From Candidatus Nanohalarchaeota archaeon (lineage in GTDB: Archaea; Nanohalarchaeota; Nanosalinia; Nanosalinales; JAFCCC01), in assembly GCA_017610385.1 (NCBI GenBank), contig JAFCCC010000002.1, positions 30,570-94,569 of the forward strand: 64,000 nt of DNA. Direction: 5' to 3'. The position numbers and the translations under genes were made by a program. The notes beneath the pieces are model-generated. The model did no database searches and was not told the DNA's origin. It saw nothing but the letters and a program-made list of their open reading frames with translations. Positions 1 through 8,887 of the stretch are shown here, one piece after another (positions within the stretch are counted from its first letter, which is position 1; each line of letters begins with the position of its first letter).

Positions 1-117
1 TAGAGCATTATACAACTCCATCCAGCCTATTGTTCTTAATACAAAGAATAAAAGTAAAGCAATAAGTATTGTACTAAAAAAGGTTCTTTTCCTATGTTTG
101 TGAATGATATGTTTCAT
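1..117 (-). CDS. Small membrane protein, partial (runs off left edge)
   Basis: An open minus-strand frame begins with ATG at 117 and stays open to base 1, so only the first 39 residues are visible. The N-terminus is basic (MKHIIHKHRKR) and is followed by a hydrophobic stretch of about 17 residues, which looks like a signal anchor or first transmembrane helix. It lies 23 bases downstream of the stop of the preceding small gene (141-293) on the same strand, so the two probably share a transcript. The family is not recognisable from so short a piece. Confidence 0.5.
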   Translation of the reverse strand, partial: MKHIIHKHRKRTFFSTILIALLLFFVLRTIGWMELYNAL

Positions 118-140
118 TTTTACTTATGCTTGTTTTTCTA

Positions 141-293
141 TTATGCATATTCGTTTAGCTTCTTTTTAACAAAACTCATTTTCAGTTTGATTTTCCATTT
201 CTCATCGGCTGTTTTGACCTTTTTTAGATCTTCTTCGTATTTTTTCAATAGGTTCAAAAAGATTTCTTTTGGCAACTGATTAGTCATTACCAT
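141..293 (-). CDS. Small basic helical protein, 50 aa, unknown
   Basis: This is a 50-codon frame from ATG at 293 to TAA at 141-143. A second ATG two codons later (287) could be the true start. The product is rich in Lys, Glu and Leu with heptad-like spacing (KYEEDLKKVKTADEKWKIK), which predicts one or two amphipathic helices and no membrane segment. The opposite strand has only a low-complexity Phe/Ser/Tyr frame, so the minus frame is the more credible coding strand. It precedes a membrane-protein gene at 1-117 and is probably co-transcribed with it. Function unknown. Confidence 0.45.
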   Translation of the reverse strand: MVMTNQLPKEIFLNLLKKYEEDLKKVKTADEKWKIKLKMSFVKKKLNEYA

Positions 294-374
294 TATTTAG
301 AACTCATTTGATTAAGTAATTTAGCATTTTGAAGTGAATAGATTTATTTAACTAAATCTCGAATTTTTTACTTT

Positions 375-1145
375 TTATAGGATTTTTATTTCTATTTGCC
401 CCAAACTTAATTCAGGAAGTAACAGTTCTTTATTTTGTTCTCTACAAACCTCTTCATAGATGTAAATTGCTCTAGATCTGGATAAACCGAGTAATTGCTT
501 TATGGTGCTTCCTTCCTCTTTTGATTCATTTGCTCTCCAGTCTATTACATCATCAGCATTATTCCTTGTTGGTGCTACAAATTTATCATTCATGGGATCT
601 ACAGAATATTCCAGTTGAGCCATGGCATCCATCATACTTTTTCCACGACCACCCTCTTTTAGTGGTTTGATATCTCGTTTCAATCTTCTTCTTTGAGCTG
701 TTCTAGCATCTGTTTCAACGAATAAACGATGATTATAGAGCTGAATTAATTTTGTTCCAATAGGTGGTCCAGACCATAATGCATAAATGCCTTCAAGTAT
801 CGCCACATCTTGATTTGCAGGCATTTCTCCTAATTCGTTTGGATCGTAACAATGTGTCCCGAAATTATATTTTGGATAGAAGAATCCTTCTCCCGCTAAA
901 ATTCTTTGTGCAAAAGATACAATTTTTGGGAAATTTATTACTTCAGGACAATCGTAACTGAATACGGGATCAAAAGACATAGCGTGTCTTTCTTCAGCAC
1001 TTTTCCAACTTAAATCAATGTATGCGTCATCTGTAGAGAATGTAGAACAGATTAATCCCCATAATTCGAGTTGTTTTTTGATGAGCGTTGCTATTGTTCC
1101 TTTGCCGGCGCCACTCCCACCAGCAATTCCGACCAAATATGTCAT
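375..1145 (-). CDS. udk: Uridine kinase / P-loop nucleoside kinase
   Basis: This 256-residue cytosolic kinase of the uridine kinase/phosphoribulokinase superfamily probably phosphorylates uridine or cytidine with ATP or GTP for pyrimidine salvage. The Walker A motif GGSGAGKG is at residues 9-16, and the substrate-site acidic motif STDDAYIDL follows near residue 38. The middle contains a conserved ILEGIYAL strand and an Arg-rich lid (RTAQRRRLKRD). The start is set at 1145 (MTYLVGIAGG). An upstream in-frame extension of 41 residues is Phe/Tyr/Ile-rich low-complexity sequence typical of AT-rich promoter DNA. The gene is divergent from thymidine kinase at 1391, giving a nucleoside-salvage pair around one intergenic region. 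Exact nucleoside specificity cannot be read from sequence. Confidence 0.85.
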   Translation of the reverse strand: MTYLVGIAGGSGAGKGTIATLIKKQLELWGLICSTFSTDDAYIDLSWKSAEERHAMSFDPVFSYDCPEVINFPKIVSFAQRILAGEGFFYPKYNFGTHCYDPNELGEMPANQDVAILEGIYALWSGPPIGTKLIQLYNHRLFVETDARTAQRRRLKRDIKPLKEGGRGKSMMDAMAQLEYSVDPMNDKFVAPTRNNADDVIDWRANESKEEGSTIKQLLGLSRSRAIYIYEEVCREQNKELLLPELSLGQIEIKIL

Positions 1146-1390
1146 TAAAAATAAGTATTGGGTATAAAAGTGTAAATAGTTTTTGAAATAGGTTATAAAT
1201 ACTATTTTAACAAAAATGATAATATATTTACTTAGAAAATATTTATGATTTTGAGTTTTAGAGGACAAAAACAGAAATTAAAAAATCAGTTAAGTATTTT
1301 GTTTAAAAACTCTAAAAGTTCTATTTCAATATCCATCTAATTAAATATATTTTCTAGTAAAGATACGTTTTTTATTCTGTATGAGAATAT

Positions 1391-2005
1391 ATGTCTGGGA
1401 AAAAGATGGTAGAAGATGAACCAAAATATAATTCTCAAGAAGGTCATTTAGTGGTAATCGCTGGACCAATGTTTGCTGGAAAAAGTGAAGAACTTGTTAG
1501 AGAAATCACCAGAGTTTCTTTTACAGGACAACCATTTCTTTTAGTTAAACCCTCTATAGATACAAGATATAGTAAAACTGACGTTGCCACTCACAATGGA
1601 CGATTGAAGCCTGCAGTATTGTTAGATTTAGAAAATGAAACTTGGGAGAATTTAAATGAACTTGCAGAAGGAACTCTCTCAGAAATAAAGTGGATTGGGT
1701 TTGATGACGTGCAATTCTTTGGTCCAAAATTTGTGAATCTTTGTTTACAGTTAGTTGAAAGGGGTAAAAAAGTTATTGTAGCGGGATTAGATACTAATAT
1801 CCTAGGTAAACCCTTTGGAATTATGCCTGATTTATTAGCGTATGCGGATGAAGTAAGAAAACTAAAGGCAGTTTGTACAAAGTGCAAAGAAAGGGAAGCA
1901 AGCAGGACATATAGAACCGTTGGTGGACCGCTTATTATGGTGGGAGGACCAGAAATTTACGAGGCCAGATGTAAATTGTGCCATAGAATGCCGGGAGAAG
2001 GTTAG
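1391..2005 (+). CDS. tdk: Thymidine kinase (type II, TK1-like)
   Basis: This 204-residue enzyme phosphorylates thymidine to dTMP with ATP. Visible signatures are the P-loop GPMFAGKS (25-32), a FDDVQFF segment at 104-110, and paired zinc cysteines CTKC (162-165) and CKLC (194-197) flanking the thymidine-binding lasso. The Walker B/catalytic motif in most family members reads DEXQFF. Here the catalytic Glu position is Asp106, a conservative but unusual change. Length is normal for TK1-type enzymes. A TATA-like run (TTAAATATA, about 1339-1347) precedes the gene. It is divergent from the uridine kinase gene and complements the ThyX-like gene at 58687, so both thymidylate salvage and perhaps synthesis are represented. 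Confidence 0.93.
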   Translation: MSGKKMVEDEPKYNSQEGHLVVIAGPMFAGKSEELVREITRVSFTGQPFLLVKPSIDTRYSKTDVATHNGRLKPAVLLDLENETWENLNELAEGTLSEIKWIGFDDVQFFGPKFVNLCLQLVERGKKVIVAGLDTNILGKPFGIMPDLLAYADEVRKLKAVCTKCKEREASRTYRTVGGPLIMVGGPEIYEARCKLCHRMPGEG

Positions 2006-2139
2006 TTATCTAATTACTCTTCTAAATACTCATAATATATAACGGTTATTTGCACATTCATTTTTGAAAATCTTTTAAAATCTGAAAAGATTACAAACAC
2101 ATTTAACTTTTCAAAATAATTGCTTAATAGTGGCAACAT

Positions 2140-2829
2140 ATGTCAAAAGAAAAAAATGCAAGCGGATTACAACTAAACACTCGTTTTAGTCTTGATACGT
2201 TAGAACAGTTTGAATTTTATGATCTTAATTCAAATGGACATTCACAAGCAATTTACACCCCCATAGGACTTAGCAAGAAACGGCGTTTTACTACCTTACT
2301 TTATTGTATGCGTACTCCACAAGATCAATATTTGTTTGTTCCTGGTCGAGGATTTGTGGGTTTATTACGATTAAATGGATCGTTAAAATTCAACGCAATC
2401 GCTCGCTGGTGGAAATCTATTTTTGATTATTTAGAATTAGAGGTAAAAACACTTACTCCAGAATCAGAAGTAAAAAGGCTTACTTCAGAAGTAGATAATG
2501 TTGAAGGTATTGAAGGAGATCTTCCAGTTTCAAAACAGCTAGAATTTGCGCAAGACTCTGTATTTTTCTGTTTGGGAGATCAAGTTTCATTAGATTTTGC
2601 TGATCCCGCAAGGGTGGGAGATTTAGATAAACGGTCTCAGGAAAAATTCAAAAAAGGAATGCGTTTGGGTTGGGATTATTGGCTTTTTAACTATCGTGAT
2701 GCTGGACTGCTTACTGCACGTAGAAAATGGTACAGAGAAAACTCTGGAGAACTTGATTTATGGATAAATAACAATGTTGCACTCTTTATAGAAGATTTAG
2801 GGGGAGTTAATCTGAAATTAAAAGAATAG
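2140..2829 (+). CDS. Hypothetical cytosolic protein, 229 aa
   Basis: I do not recognise this family. The 229-residue product has no signal peptide or membrane helix. It is mixed alpha/beta, rich in Trp and aromatics in two places (RWWKSIFDYLELE and LGWDYWLFNYRD), with an acidic linker near residues 100-125. It stands alone between thymidine kinase and the tRNA-Arg gene, with its own AT-rich upstream region and ATG at 2140. Codon usage resembles the neighbouring genes, so it is probably resident rather than recently acquired. The function cannot be inferred. Confidence 0.75.
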   Translation: MSKEKNASGLQLNTRFSLDTLEQFEFYDLNSNGHSQAIYTPIGLSKKRRFTTLLYCMRTPQDQYLFVPGRGFVGLLRLNGSLKFNAIARWWKSIFDYLELEVKTLTPESEVKRLTSEVDNVEGIEGDLPVSKQLEFAQDSVFFCLGDQVSLDFADPARVGDLDKRSQEKFKKGMRLGWDYWLFNYRDAGLLTARRKWYRENSGELDLWINNNVALFIEDLGGVNLKLKE

Positions 2830-2938
2830 AGGTTCTGTTTTGTTTATTAATTAATTTGTAGAAGATATTCTTTTTGTTTATTAGTTATTGTGTGCTTAGT
2901 TGCAGTCGAGCTATTTATTATGCATTATTAGTATTTAG

Positions 2939-3012
2939 CGGACCTGAGGGGTCTCGAACCCCCGACCCCTTGCTTAGGAGGCAAGTGCTCTATCCAACTG
3001 AGCTACAGGCCC
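2939..3012 (-). tRNA. tRNA-Arg (anticodon CCT)
   Basis: The minus strand folds into a complete 74-nt cloverleaf. Acceptor GGGCCTG pairs with CAGGTCC (one G-U). The D arm is GCTC/GAGC, the anticodon stem CTTGC/GCAAG holds loop CTCCTAA (anticodon CCT, codon AGG), the variable loop is 5 nt, and the T arm is GGGGG with loop TTCGAGA and CCCCT. The discriminator is G and CCA is not encoded. No intron is present. It is much richer in G+C than its surroundings. Confidence 0.96.
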
Positions 3013-3163
3013 AAACTTCAAGAAGTTTGATCATCACGCAAAACTTTTACGAGTTTTCCTAACTTGTGAACAAAATTCACAAGTACAGCGAGTTGATTCG
3101 CAACTCACTATACTTTTTCTATAGTTAAAAGTTTTTAAATACTCTGAATAATTAATACAGAAT

Positions 3164-3458
3164 ATGAATGCATATCTCATTCTTTTGGGAATAGTAATCG
3201 GATTTCTTGTCGCAAAATATTTTTCTGGGAAAAGGGGGTAAACAAGGACGACTAAAATCATTAAAATTTAACATTAAAAAATATACCATTCACTATTGGT
3301 TTATTGCAACTTCGATTCTCCTTATTTTCATTATATTTAATTATTACAATGATATCATTCATGGAATACTCATTGGTTTAATCATTCAGGGAATTACTTA
3401 TAGAGATTTTTACAAGATAATATACTCAAGAAAATTACACCCAAAAATTTTTCAATAA
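3164..3458 (+). pseudogene. Small membrane protein gene with a +1 frameshift at a poly-G run
   Basis: ATG at 3164 opens a frame encoding MNAYLILLGIVIGFLVAKYF and a few more residues, one membrane helix, before a TAA right after the run GGGGG (3234-3238). In the frame one base further on, coding-quality sequence continues to 3458 with a second hydrophobic helix and a basic tail. Removing one G gives a single uninterrupted protein of about 97 residues. The alternatives are a real inactivating insertion, a phase-variable G tract, programmed frameshifting, or a homopolymer sequencing error. A TATA-like element (TTTTTAAATAC, about 3132-3142) lies some 25 nt before the ATG, so the joined gene has a plausible leaderless promoter. 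The family is not recognised. Confidence 0.6.
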
Positions 3459-3497
3459 AGAACTTTATAAACTTCTTTTACCTTTTATTTGTAATGT

Positions 3498-6400
3498 ATG
3501 AAAAAAAGTGTGATGATTTTAATTCTAATTGGAATATTTTTAATTAATTTCAATTTGGTAAACGCAACAACAAATGTTACTGAATGTGGGACCTTGAGTT
3601 CAGCAAACACAATTTATCAACTAAATCAGTCAATTAATTCTTCTTTTGATTGTATAATAATTAATGCAACAAATATTACTCTTGATTGTCAAGGGTATAA
3701 CATTAGTTTTGGAAATGCCACAGGCGGAAAAGGAATCAGGATTTCTAATGACGATGAGGAAGGATATGATAATGTTACTGTTCAAAATTGTGTTGTTATT
3801 CAGAATGAATCTGGTGCAGACCACACCGCAATATTTTTTGGAATGAATTCTGAAAATGGAGTTGTTTATAATAATACTATTTTTGTTTTTGGGGTGGATA
3901 CCCCTGGAATGCTTTTTGAATCAAATTCTGTTAATGCGAATATAAGTTTTAATAATATAACTGCTTCTGGTGGATTGGGTTCTGGAATAGTTTTAAGTGA
4001 AAATGGTAGTGGTGCAGACATTAGGAGCAATACCATAATAACTTCTGGAGATGATTCTAATGGGATTCTTATTGGGGAGAATTCATCAAATGGAACGCTT
4101 TTTAATAACACAATTACAACTTCTGCAAATTTAAGTTTTAGAGACGGAATAGGAGGAATTTTTTTGGAACTTGGAACAAATAATGTAAATGTGAGTTCAA
4201 ATACCATCAATACTTCTGGAACAGACGGACCAGGAATTTGGATATGGGGTTCTAATCATTCTATTGACGGAAATACAATTATAACGTCTGGAGAACAGGG
4301 AGATGGAATTTATATGTCTGATGTACAAGGAATAAACTTAACTTCCAATACCATAACTATTTCTGGGATTAGTGCAGATGGAATTCATTCCCAACTGTCT
4401 GAAAATTCATCAACTCTCATTTATAATAATGTTATAATGACTTCTGCAAATTATTCTTATGGTATTTATCTTCTAGAAGAAAATTATAATAATATTTCTT
4501 CAAATAACATAACAACTTCTGGTACTGCTTCTTATGGAATTTATTTTAATGAATCACATAATGCTACCTTATTAAATAATATAATTAAAACCGAGGAATC
4601 AGATTCTTATGTTCTTTATCTTGACACTTCAACAGGAAATTTTTATAATAATATTTTTAATACTTCAACAAGTGGCTCTGGAATTAATTTTATAAATTGC
4701 GATGTTAGCTATTTTAATACCAGCAAAACATCGGGGACAAATATTATTGGAAGGGGATATATTGGTGGAAATTTTTGGACAAATAATTTAGGTACTGGTT
4801 ATAGTGATAATTGTATTGATTCTAATGGGGATTATGTGTGTGATGTTATCTATTCAGTAAATGACTCTATAGATTATCTCCCCCTTGCTGATCATACTAA
4901 TGTGATTTCAGCATGTGGGACATTAAATATTGAAGATAAATCTTATTATTTGAATCAAAGTCTATTGGTTAATGGAACTTGTTTTAATATTACTGCAAAC
5001 AACATCACTCTTGACTTTAATGGATATAATATCACAGGAAACACAACAGGGAATGGTATTAATGTCACTGGTTACAATGAAACAACGATCTTAGATGGAC
5101 TTATTTATAATTTCTCAATAGGGATTTATTTTAAGAACAATTCAAATAACAATATAACAAATATAACTTCAAATAATAATTATCAAGGAATTGCATTCAC
5201 TACAAGTTCAAATAACAATTTGACAACCTTAACTACAAATAATAATACTGCGAATGGGATCCTCCTTGAATCTTCTTCAATGAATAATGTTTTTACAAAT
5301 ATAATAGCACATTCAAATAATCATCTAGGAATTTATATTGTTGTTTCATCAAATAACAACACATTTACTGATATAGATATAAATTATTCTGGAATTGGTC
5401 TTGCTATTGCTTCAGGCAATACATTTACCAATATGAATATAAGTAATTCTACAACAGATGCAATTCTTTTGCAATATGCAACTTCTGATAATAATAACTT
5501 TACAAATGTGGTTGTAACAAATACAAGTGCCTCTTATTATGATATTAATTTTTCTACTGCCGGTATTGATGGAACATGGATTAAGGGAATTAATTTTGGG
5601 AGATATACTTTTGCCGGTGCTGGTGGAAAAGTTAATTTTGAGGAACCAAATTTTGGAAAAGTTGTATTTTTAGAAGCAATTAATGGAAGTGGGACAGATC
5701 TTTCTACCGAAGTTGACATTGAGAACAATTCTGTTTTTGTAAATTCTTCTGCAAATTCTGGATTAAATAAAAGTGCAAATATAACTTTATATAGCATAAC
5801 TTATACAGATCCAAAACCACAATATAGTTCTAATGGAGTCACATTCATAGATTGCACTGCAACAACAGATCCTGCCTGTGCTGAACTTGGTTTTAGTGGA
5901 AATAATTTTGTATTTAATGTATCCCATTTTACTTATTTTAGATCTGCTGAAGCGTATATTACCCCTAGTGACACAACTTCTTCAAGTTCAGGTGGTGGAG
6001 GATATCCCAATTATCGACCAAAAGAAGATGAATTAAATAAAGGATATCAAAAATTAATGTATAAAAATTGGAAAGTATCTTTTAAAGTAGAAAATATTTC
6101 ACATACATTTAAAGTGGGAGATATTACCGAAACAAATGCAAAAATAAGTATTTCTTCTGAAACTCAAGAAGCTGTACTTTCAGTTGGAGAAGAAAAGAAA
6201 TTTGAACTTTCAGAGGATAATTATTATGATATCTTGGTTAAATTGAATTCAATAGATACAACATGGAAAAATAGAGCAAACTTTACAATACAAACAATAC
6301 ATGAAGAAATTGTTTCTCCACAAAAAAATGAAGCAGAAAAAGAGATAATACAACCAGGTCCTGAAAGCGAAGGAGAAGTAATCCCTGAAAGCGAAGGAGA

Positions 6401-6503
6401 AGTTGAAGAAGGAAAAACAAATTCAACATGGTTGTGGGTTGTAATTGCAGTGATTATAATATTAATTCTTTCTGGTGTAGGGTATAAAAAGTTTAGAAAG
6501 TAA
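3498..6503 (+). CDS. Secreted right-handed beta-helix (NosD-like) surface protein, membrane anchored
   Basis: This is a 1001-residue surface protein. A cleavable-looking signal peptide (residues 1-23, ending near VNA) is followed by two NosD/pectate-lyase-like parallel beta-helix regions, about 27-460 and 470-720. Each starts with a CGTL motif and a core of short Asn/Ile/Thr-rich rungs. N-glycosylation sequons (NxS/T) are extremely frequent. After a Ser/Gly linker (SSSSGGGGYP) comes a beta-rich domain and an acidic PESEGEVIPESEGE stretch. The protein ends in a single transmembrane helix with a KKFRK cytoplasmic tail. It is thus anchored by a plain C-terminal helix and lacks the VPxxxP motif of the other beta-helix protein at 31820. 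The promoter (TTATAAAC, around 3467-3475) is about 25 nt before ATG. Likely roles are carbohydrate binding or envelope structure, not established. Confidence 0.85.
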   Translation: MKKSVMILILIGIFLINFNLVNATTNVTECGTLSSANTIYQLNQSINSSFDCIIINATNITLDCQGYNISFGNATGGKGIRISNDDEEGYDNVTVQNCVVIQNESGADHTAIFFGMNSENGVVYNNTIFVFGVDTPGMLFESNSVNANISFNNITASGGLGSGIVLSENGSGADIRSNTIITSGDDSNGILIGENSSNGTLFNNTITTSANLSFRDGIGGIFLELGTNNVNVSSNTINTSGTDGPGIWIWGSNHSIDGNTIITSGEQGDGIYMSDVQGINLTSNTITISGISADGIHSQLSENSSTLIYNNVIMTSANYSYGIYLLEENYNNISSNNITTSGTASYGIYFNESHNATLLNNIIKTEESDSYVLYLDTSTGNFYNNIFNTSTSGSGINFINCDVSYFNTSKTSGTNIIGRGYIGGNFWTNNLGTGYSDNCIDSNGDYVCDVIYSVNDSIDYLPLADHTNVISACGTLNIEDKSYYLNQSLLVNGTCFNITANNITLDFNGYNITGNTTGNGINVTGYNETTILDGLIYNFSIGIYFKNNSNNNITNITSNNNYQGIAFTTSSNNNLTTLTTNNNTANGILLESSSMNNVFTNIIAHSNNHLGIYIVVSSNNNTFTDIDINYSGIGLAIASGNTFTNMNISNSTTDAILLQYATSDNNNFTNVVVTNTSASYYDINFSTAGIDGTWIKGINFGRYTFAGAGGKVNFEEPNFGKVVFLEAINGSGTDLSTEVDIENNSVFVNSSANSGLNKSANITLYSITYTDPKPQYSSNGVTFIDCTATTDPACAELGFSGNNFVFNVSHFTYFRSAEAYITPSDTTSSSSGGGGYPNYRPKEDELNKGYQKLMYKNWKVSFKVENISHTFKVGDITETNAKISISSETQEAVLSVGEEKKFELSEDNYYDILVKLNSIDTTWKNRANFTIQTIHEEIVSPQKNEAEKEIIQPGPESEGEVIPESEGEVEEGKTNSTWLWVVIAVIIILILSGVGYKKFRK

Positions 6504-6745
6504 ATAAAATTATCAATATATTCTTCCACCCGCAAGATTATTTCATTTTCTTTTTTAGAAAAAAAGAAACAAAAAAGGCGGCGACACTCCAATACAAAAT
6601 ACAAAAATTTACCCTACGACTTTGATTTTTTCGGACTTTGTTCCAACGTTGCATATAACACTAAAAATTAAACGAAAAATTGGAAAATTTTTAAGTATAG
6701 TATACATTACGTAACTTTTTATTGTTTTAAATCAGATTAAAAATC

Positions 6746-7234
6746 ATGTCATACGCCAAAATAGAATGTGATTTAGCTGAATCAGCATTATTTCTTGCAG
6801 ATTTAATCGAAAGGGTTCCAAAGATAAATAAAGTGAATGTACAGTATACTTTACCTCCAAATGCCTTGGGTATTATAGGCCCTGTAGGAAATCTTACATT
6901 CGTTGAAGACCCAGCAACAAACAGAGGTATTATTGACATAAAATCCATAAAAGGGCAAGAAAAGAAGGTGAGCCGTCTCTTTCGAGAAGGATATGAAAAC
7001 GAATGGCTTACTGGCATATATTATTTTATGGTAGATTGTTCTTATGTTGAGCCAGAAAACACTTCTAAAGGTCTTCATACTATTTCATTTCAAGGTCATG
7101 AAAAGAAATTGACAATACATGGTTATGGACTGTCAGAAAAGTCTCTTTCCAGATATTTGGAAAATTTAGGCGTATTTAGTATTTTAGAGGAACTGAATCC
7201 TAAAAAAGAAGAACCTGAATGGATTCTTCTTTAA
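6746..7234 (+). CDS. Hypothetical cytosolic protein, 162 aa
   Basis: This 162-residue alpha/beta protein has no signal peptide or membrane segment. The N-terminal half has a helix then hydrophobic strands (VNVQYTLPP, GIIGPVGNLTFVEDP). The C-terminal half has paired strands around LHTISFQGHEKKLTIHGYG and ends acidic (EEPEW). I do not recognise the family. It is flanked by two large surface-protein genes on the same strand but has its own AT-rich upstream region, so it is probably an independent unit. Confidence 0.7.
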   Translation: MSYAKIECDLAESALFLADLIERVPKINKVNVQYTLPPNALGIIGPVGNLTFVEDPATNRGIIDIKSIKGQEKKVSRLFREGYENEWLTGIYYFMVDCSYVEPENTSKGLHTISFQGHEKKLTIHGYGLSEKSLSRYLENLGVFSILEELNPKKEEPEWILL

Positions 7235-7260
7235 CAAACTTATTTTTCAATAGGGATACA

Positions 7261-7298
7261 ATAATGTTTTATTTAATCGATAATGTTTTATTTAATCG
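7261..7298 (+). repeat. 19-bp perfect tandem duplication in intergenic DNA
   Basis: ATAATGTTTTATTTAATCG occurs twice head-to-tail (7261-7279 and 7280-7298). About 50 nt further on a TTTATTTAAAT element is also present twice (near 7349 and 7371). Both pairs lie in front of the surface-protein gene starting at 7483, so TATA-like elements have been duplicated in its upstream region. Confidence 0.9.
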
Positions 7299-7482
7299 AT
7301 CAAAAATCTTCAAGGTCTGATCTCTAAATTGTATGCATCTAAAAGTAGTTTATTTAAATGCGGGTTTAGTTTATTTAAATAATGATTTCAGTTTAGTTAA
7401 AGGAAAGTTATTCCATTTATTCATTATATTTCAATCAGTCAACTATAAAAAGAATTACTACTCAATAGGAACATGGGTACCC

Positions 7483-8733
7483 ATGAAGTCATTTAATGTC
7501 AGTTTGTTATTTGTACTCTTTATTACTCTATTTGGTTTAATCATAGGTAGTTTAGTTACTGCGTTTCCACCGATTCCGTATATTGTTCATGGAAATGTTT
7601 ATTCTGATGGAAATTTAGTTCCGAAGGGAGCAGAGATAACTGCCCTAACTTCTGATAGCACACTATGCGGAACAGCTATTATGCCTGCAGATGGAGAATA
7701 TTGGATTTATGTTAATGGAGATGACTCTGAAACAACAGAAGAAGAGGGTGCAAATGAAGGGGATGTAATTAAATTTATGTATGCTGGCAAATATGCGATT
7801 GAGACGATTGTATGGAAATCTGGGAAGTTCAATTATTCGTTTAACTTAAATTTTAATTCTAATAGTTGTTCTGATTGTGATAATGATGGTTATGATCAGA
7901 CAGTAGATTGCAAAGATGATAATCCTCAAATTCATCCGGGTGCTCCAGAACTTTGTAATAATATAGATGATAATTGTGATGGCTCTATTGATGAAGAATT
8001 AACAAGAGTTTGCGGAAGCAGCGTTGGAGAATGCGAACAAGGAACTCAAACATGTTCTTCGGGTGTTTGGAGCGCATGTACGGGGGAAATTACACCCAAA
8101 ACAGAAGAATGTAATAATGTTGATGATGATTGTGATGGAGTAATTGATGAAGGCTGCTCAACGGGCGGTGGAAATTCTAATGGAGGCACTGGTGGTTCTA
8201 CTAATGGCGGAACAACTTCTAATACTACAAATAATTCAGATGAGAATACAAATACTCAGGAAAATCAAAATAATGCCTCTGGAACTCAACCAGATAATTC
8301 TTCCAATGCAGTAAATGAAAGCAATAATGAAATTAATGAACCAGAACCATGTAAAGAAGCTTGGAGTTGTTCTGGTTGGACTTCTTGCATAGAAGGATTA
8401 CAGACAAGAACGTGCATTGACTTTAATGATTGCGGCACAGAAAAAAATAAACCTGGGGAAGAATTAATTTGTGGATGTAGACCTCATTGGTTCTGTAAAC
8501 CCTGGTCTAAGTGCATAAACGGTACACAAGAAAGATTTTGTTTGGATGGACAGGAATGTAATAATAATACGGCATTAGACCAAAAAACACAAACAAGAAA
8601 TTGTTCGATTCTAACTCAGGATTTAGGGCCTGTGATTACAGGAAACACAGTTTGGAAAGAAGAATGGACTGTGGGAATTATTTTCGGAGCAATTTCTATC
8701 TTAGCGTTCGTATTCTTTAAATGGTTAAGATAA
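7483..8733 (+). CDS. Surface protein with MopE-type Ca-binding repeats and TSP1-like Cys modules, membrane anchored
   Basis: This is a 416-residue exported protein. The start is taken at ATG 7483 (MKSFNVSLLFVLF), which gives a proper signal peptide; the in-frame 50-residue extension upstream is promoter DNA. A beta-sandwich domain comes first (about 35-125). Two MopE-like putative metal-binding motifs follow (DCDNDGYDQTVDC with CNNIDDNCDGSIDE, then CNNVDDDCDGVIDE). Next are a Gly/Asn/Thr/Ser-rich linker and one clear plus one degenerate thrombospondin-1-like module (CKEAWSCSGWTSC and CGTEKNKP). The C-terminus is VITGN followed by a transmembrane helix and KWLR. The same Cys module and a similar ITG-plus-helix tail occur in the protein at 17455-19239. 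It probably extends from the cell surface and binds calcium. Confidence 0.83.
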   Translation: MKSFNVSLLFVLFITLFGLIIGSLVTAFPPIPYIVHGNVYSDGNLVPKGAEITALTSDSTLCGTAIMPADGEYWIYVNGDDSETTEEEGANEGDVIKFMYAGKYAIETIVWKSGKFNYSFNLNFNSNSCSDCDNDGYDQTVDCKDDNPQIHPGAPELCNNIDDNCDGSIDEELTRVCGSSVGECEQGTQTCSSGVWSACTGEITPKTEECNNVDDDCDGVIDEGCSTGGGNSNGGTGGSTNGGTTSNTTNNSDENTNTQENQNNASGTQPDNSSNAVNESNNEINEPEPCKEAWSCSGWTSCIEGLQTRTCIDFNDCGTEKNKPGEELICGCRPHWFCKPWSKCINGTQERFCLDGQECNNNTALDQKTQTRNCSILTQDLGPVITGNTVWKEEWTVGIIFGAISILAFVFFKWLR

Positions 8734-8887
8734 ATATTCTTTAATATTTAGAATTCTTTAATAATTAGAGTAAGATTAAACTATTAATTGAACTTGGTTG
8801 AACTATTTGCTATATCTGTATTTACTTTTTTGAATTATTGAAGCGATCTTAGTTAATTATTTGAACTATTGAGTTTAAGTTTAATTC

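Noticed and set aside
94..279. 61-aa plus-strand ORF rich in Phe, Ser and Tyr
   Set aside because: Low-complexity shadow of two minus-strand frames (1-117 and 141-293) that have better protein-like composition.
1146..1268. N-terminal extension of the uridine kinase
   Set aside because: Phe/Tyr/Ile-rich translation of promoter DNA; the kinase fold starts at MTYLVGIAGG.
2874..3062. Plus-strand ORF containing GPEGSRTPDPLLRRQVLYP-type sequence
   Set aside because: It is the antisense translation of the tRNA-Arg gene at 2939-3012, a well-known spurious protein type.
3866..4210. Minus-strand ORFs under the beta-helix gene (also 5537-5797, 6224-6604)
   Set aside because: Shadows of Asn/Ser-rich repeats on the coding strand.
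7333..7482. 50-residue N-terminal extension of the MopE/TSP1-like surface protein
   Set aside because: Translation of duplicated TATA-rich promoter DNA; a proper signal peptide begins at 7483.
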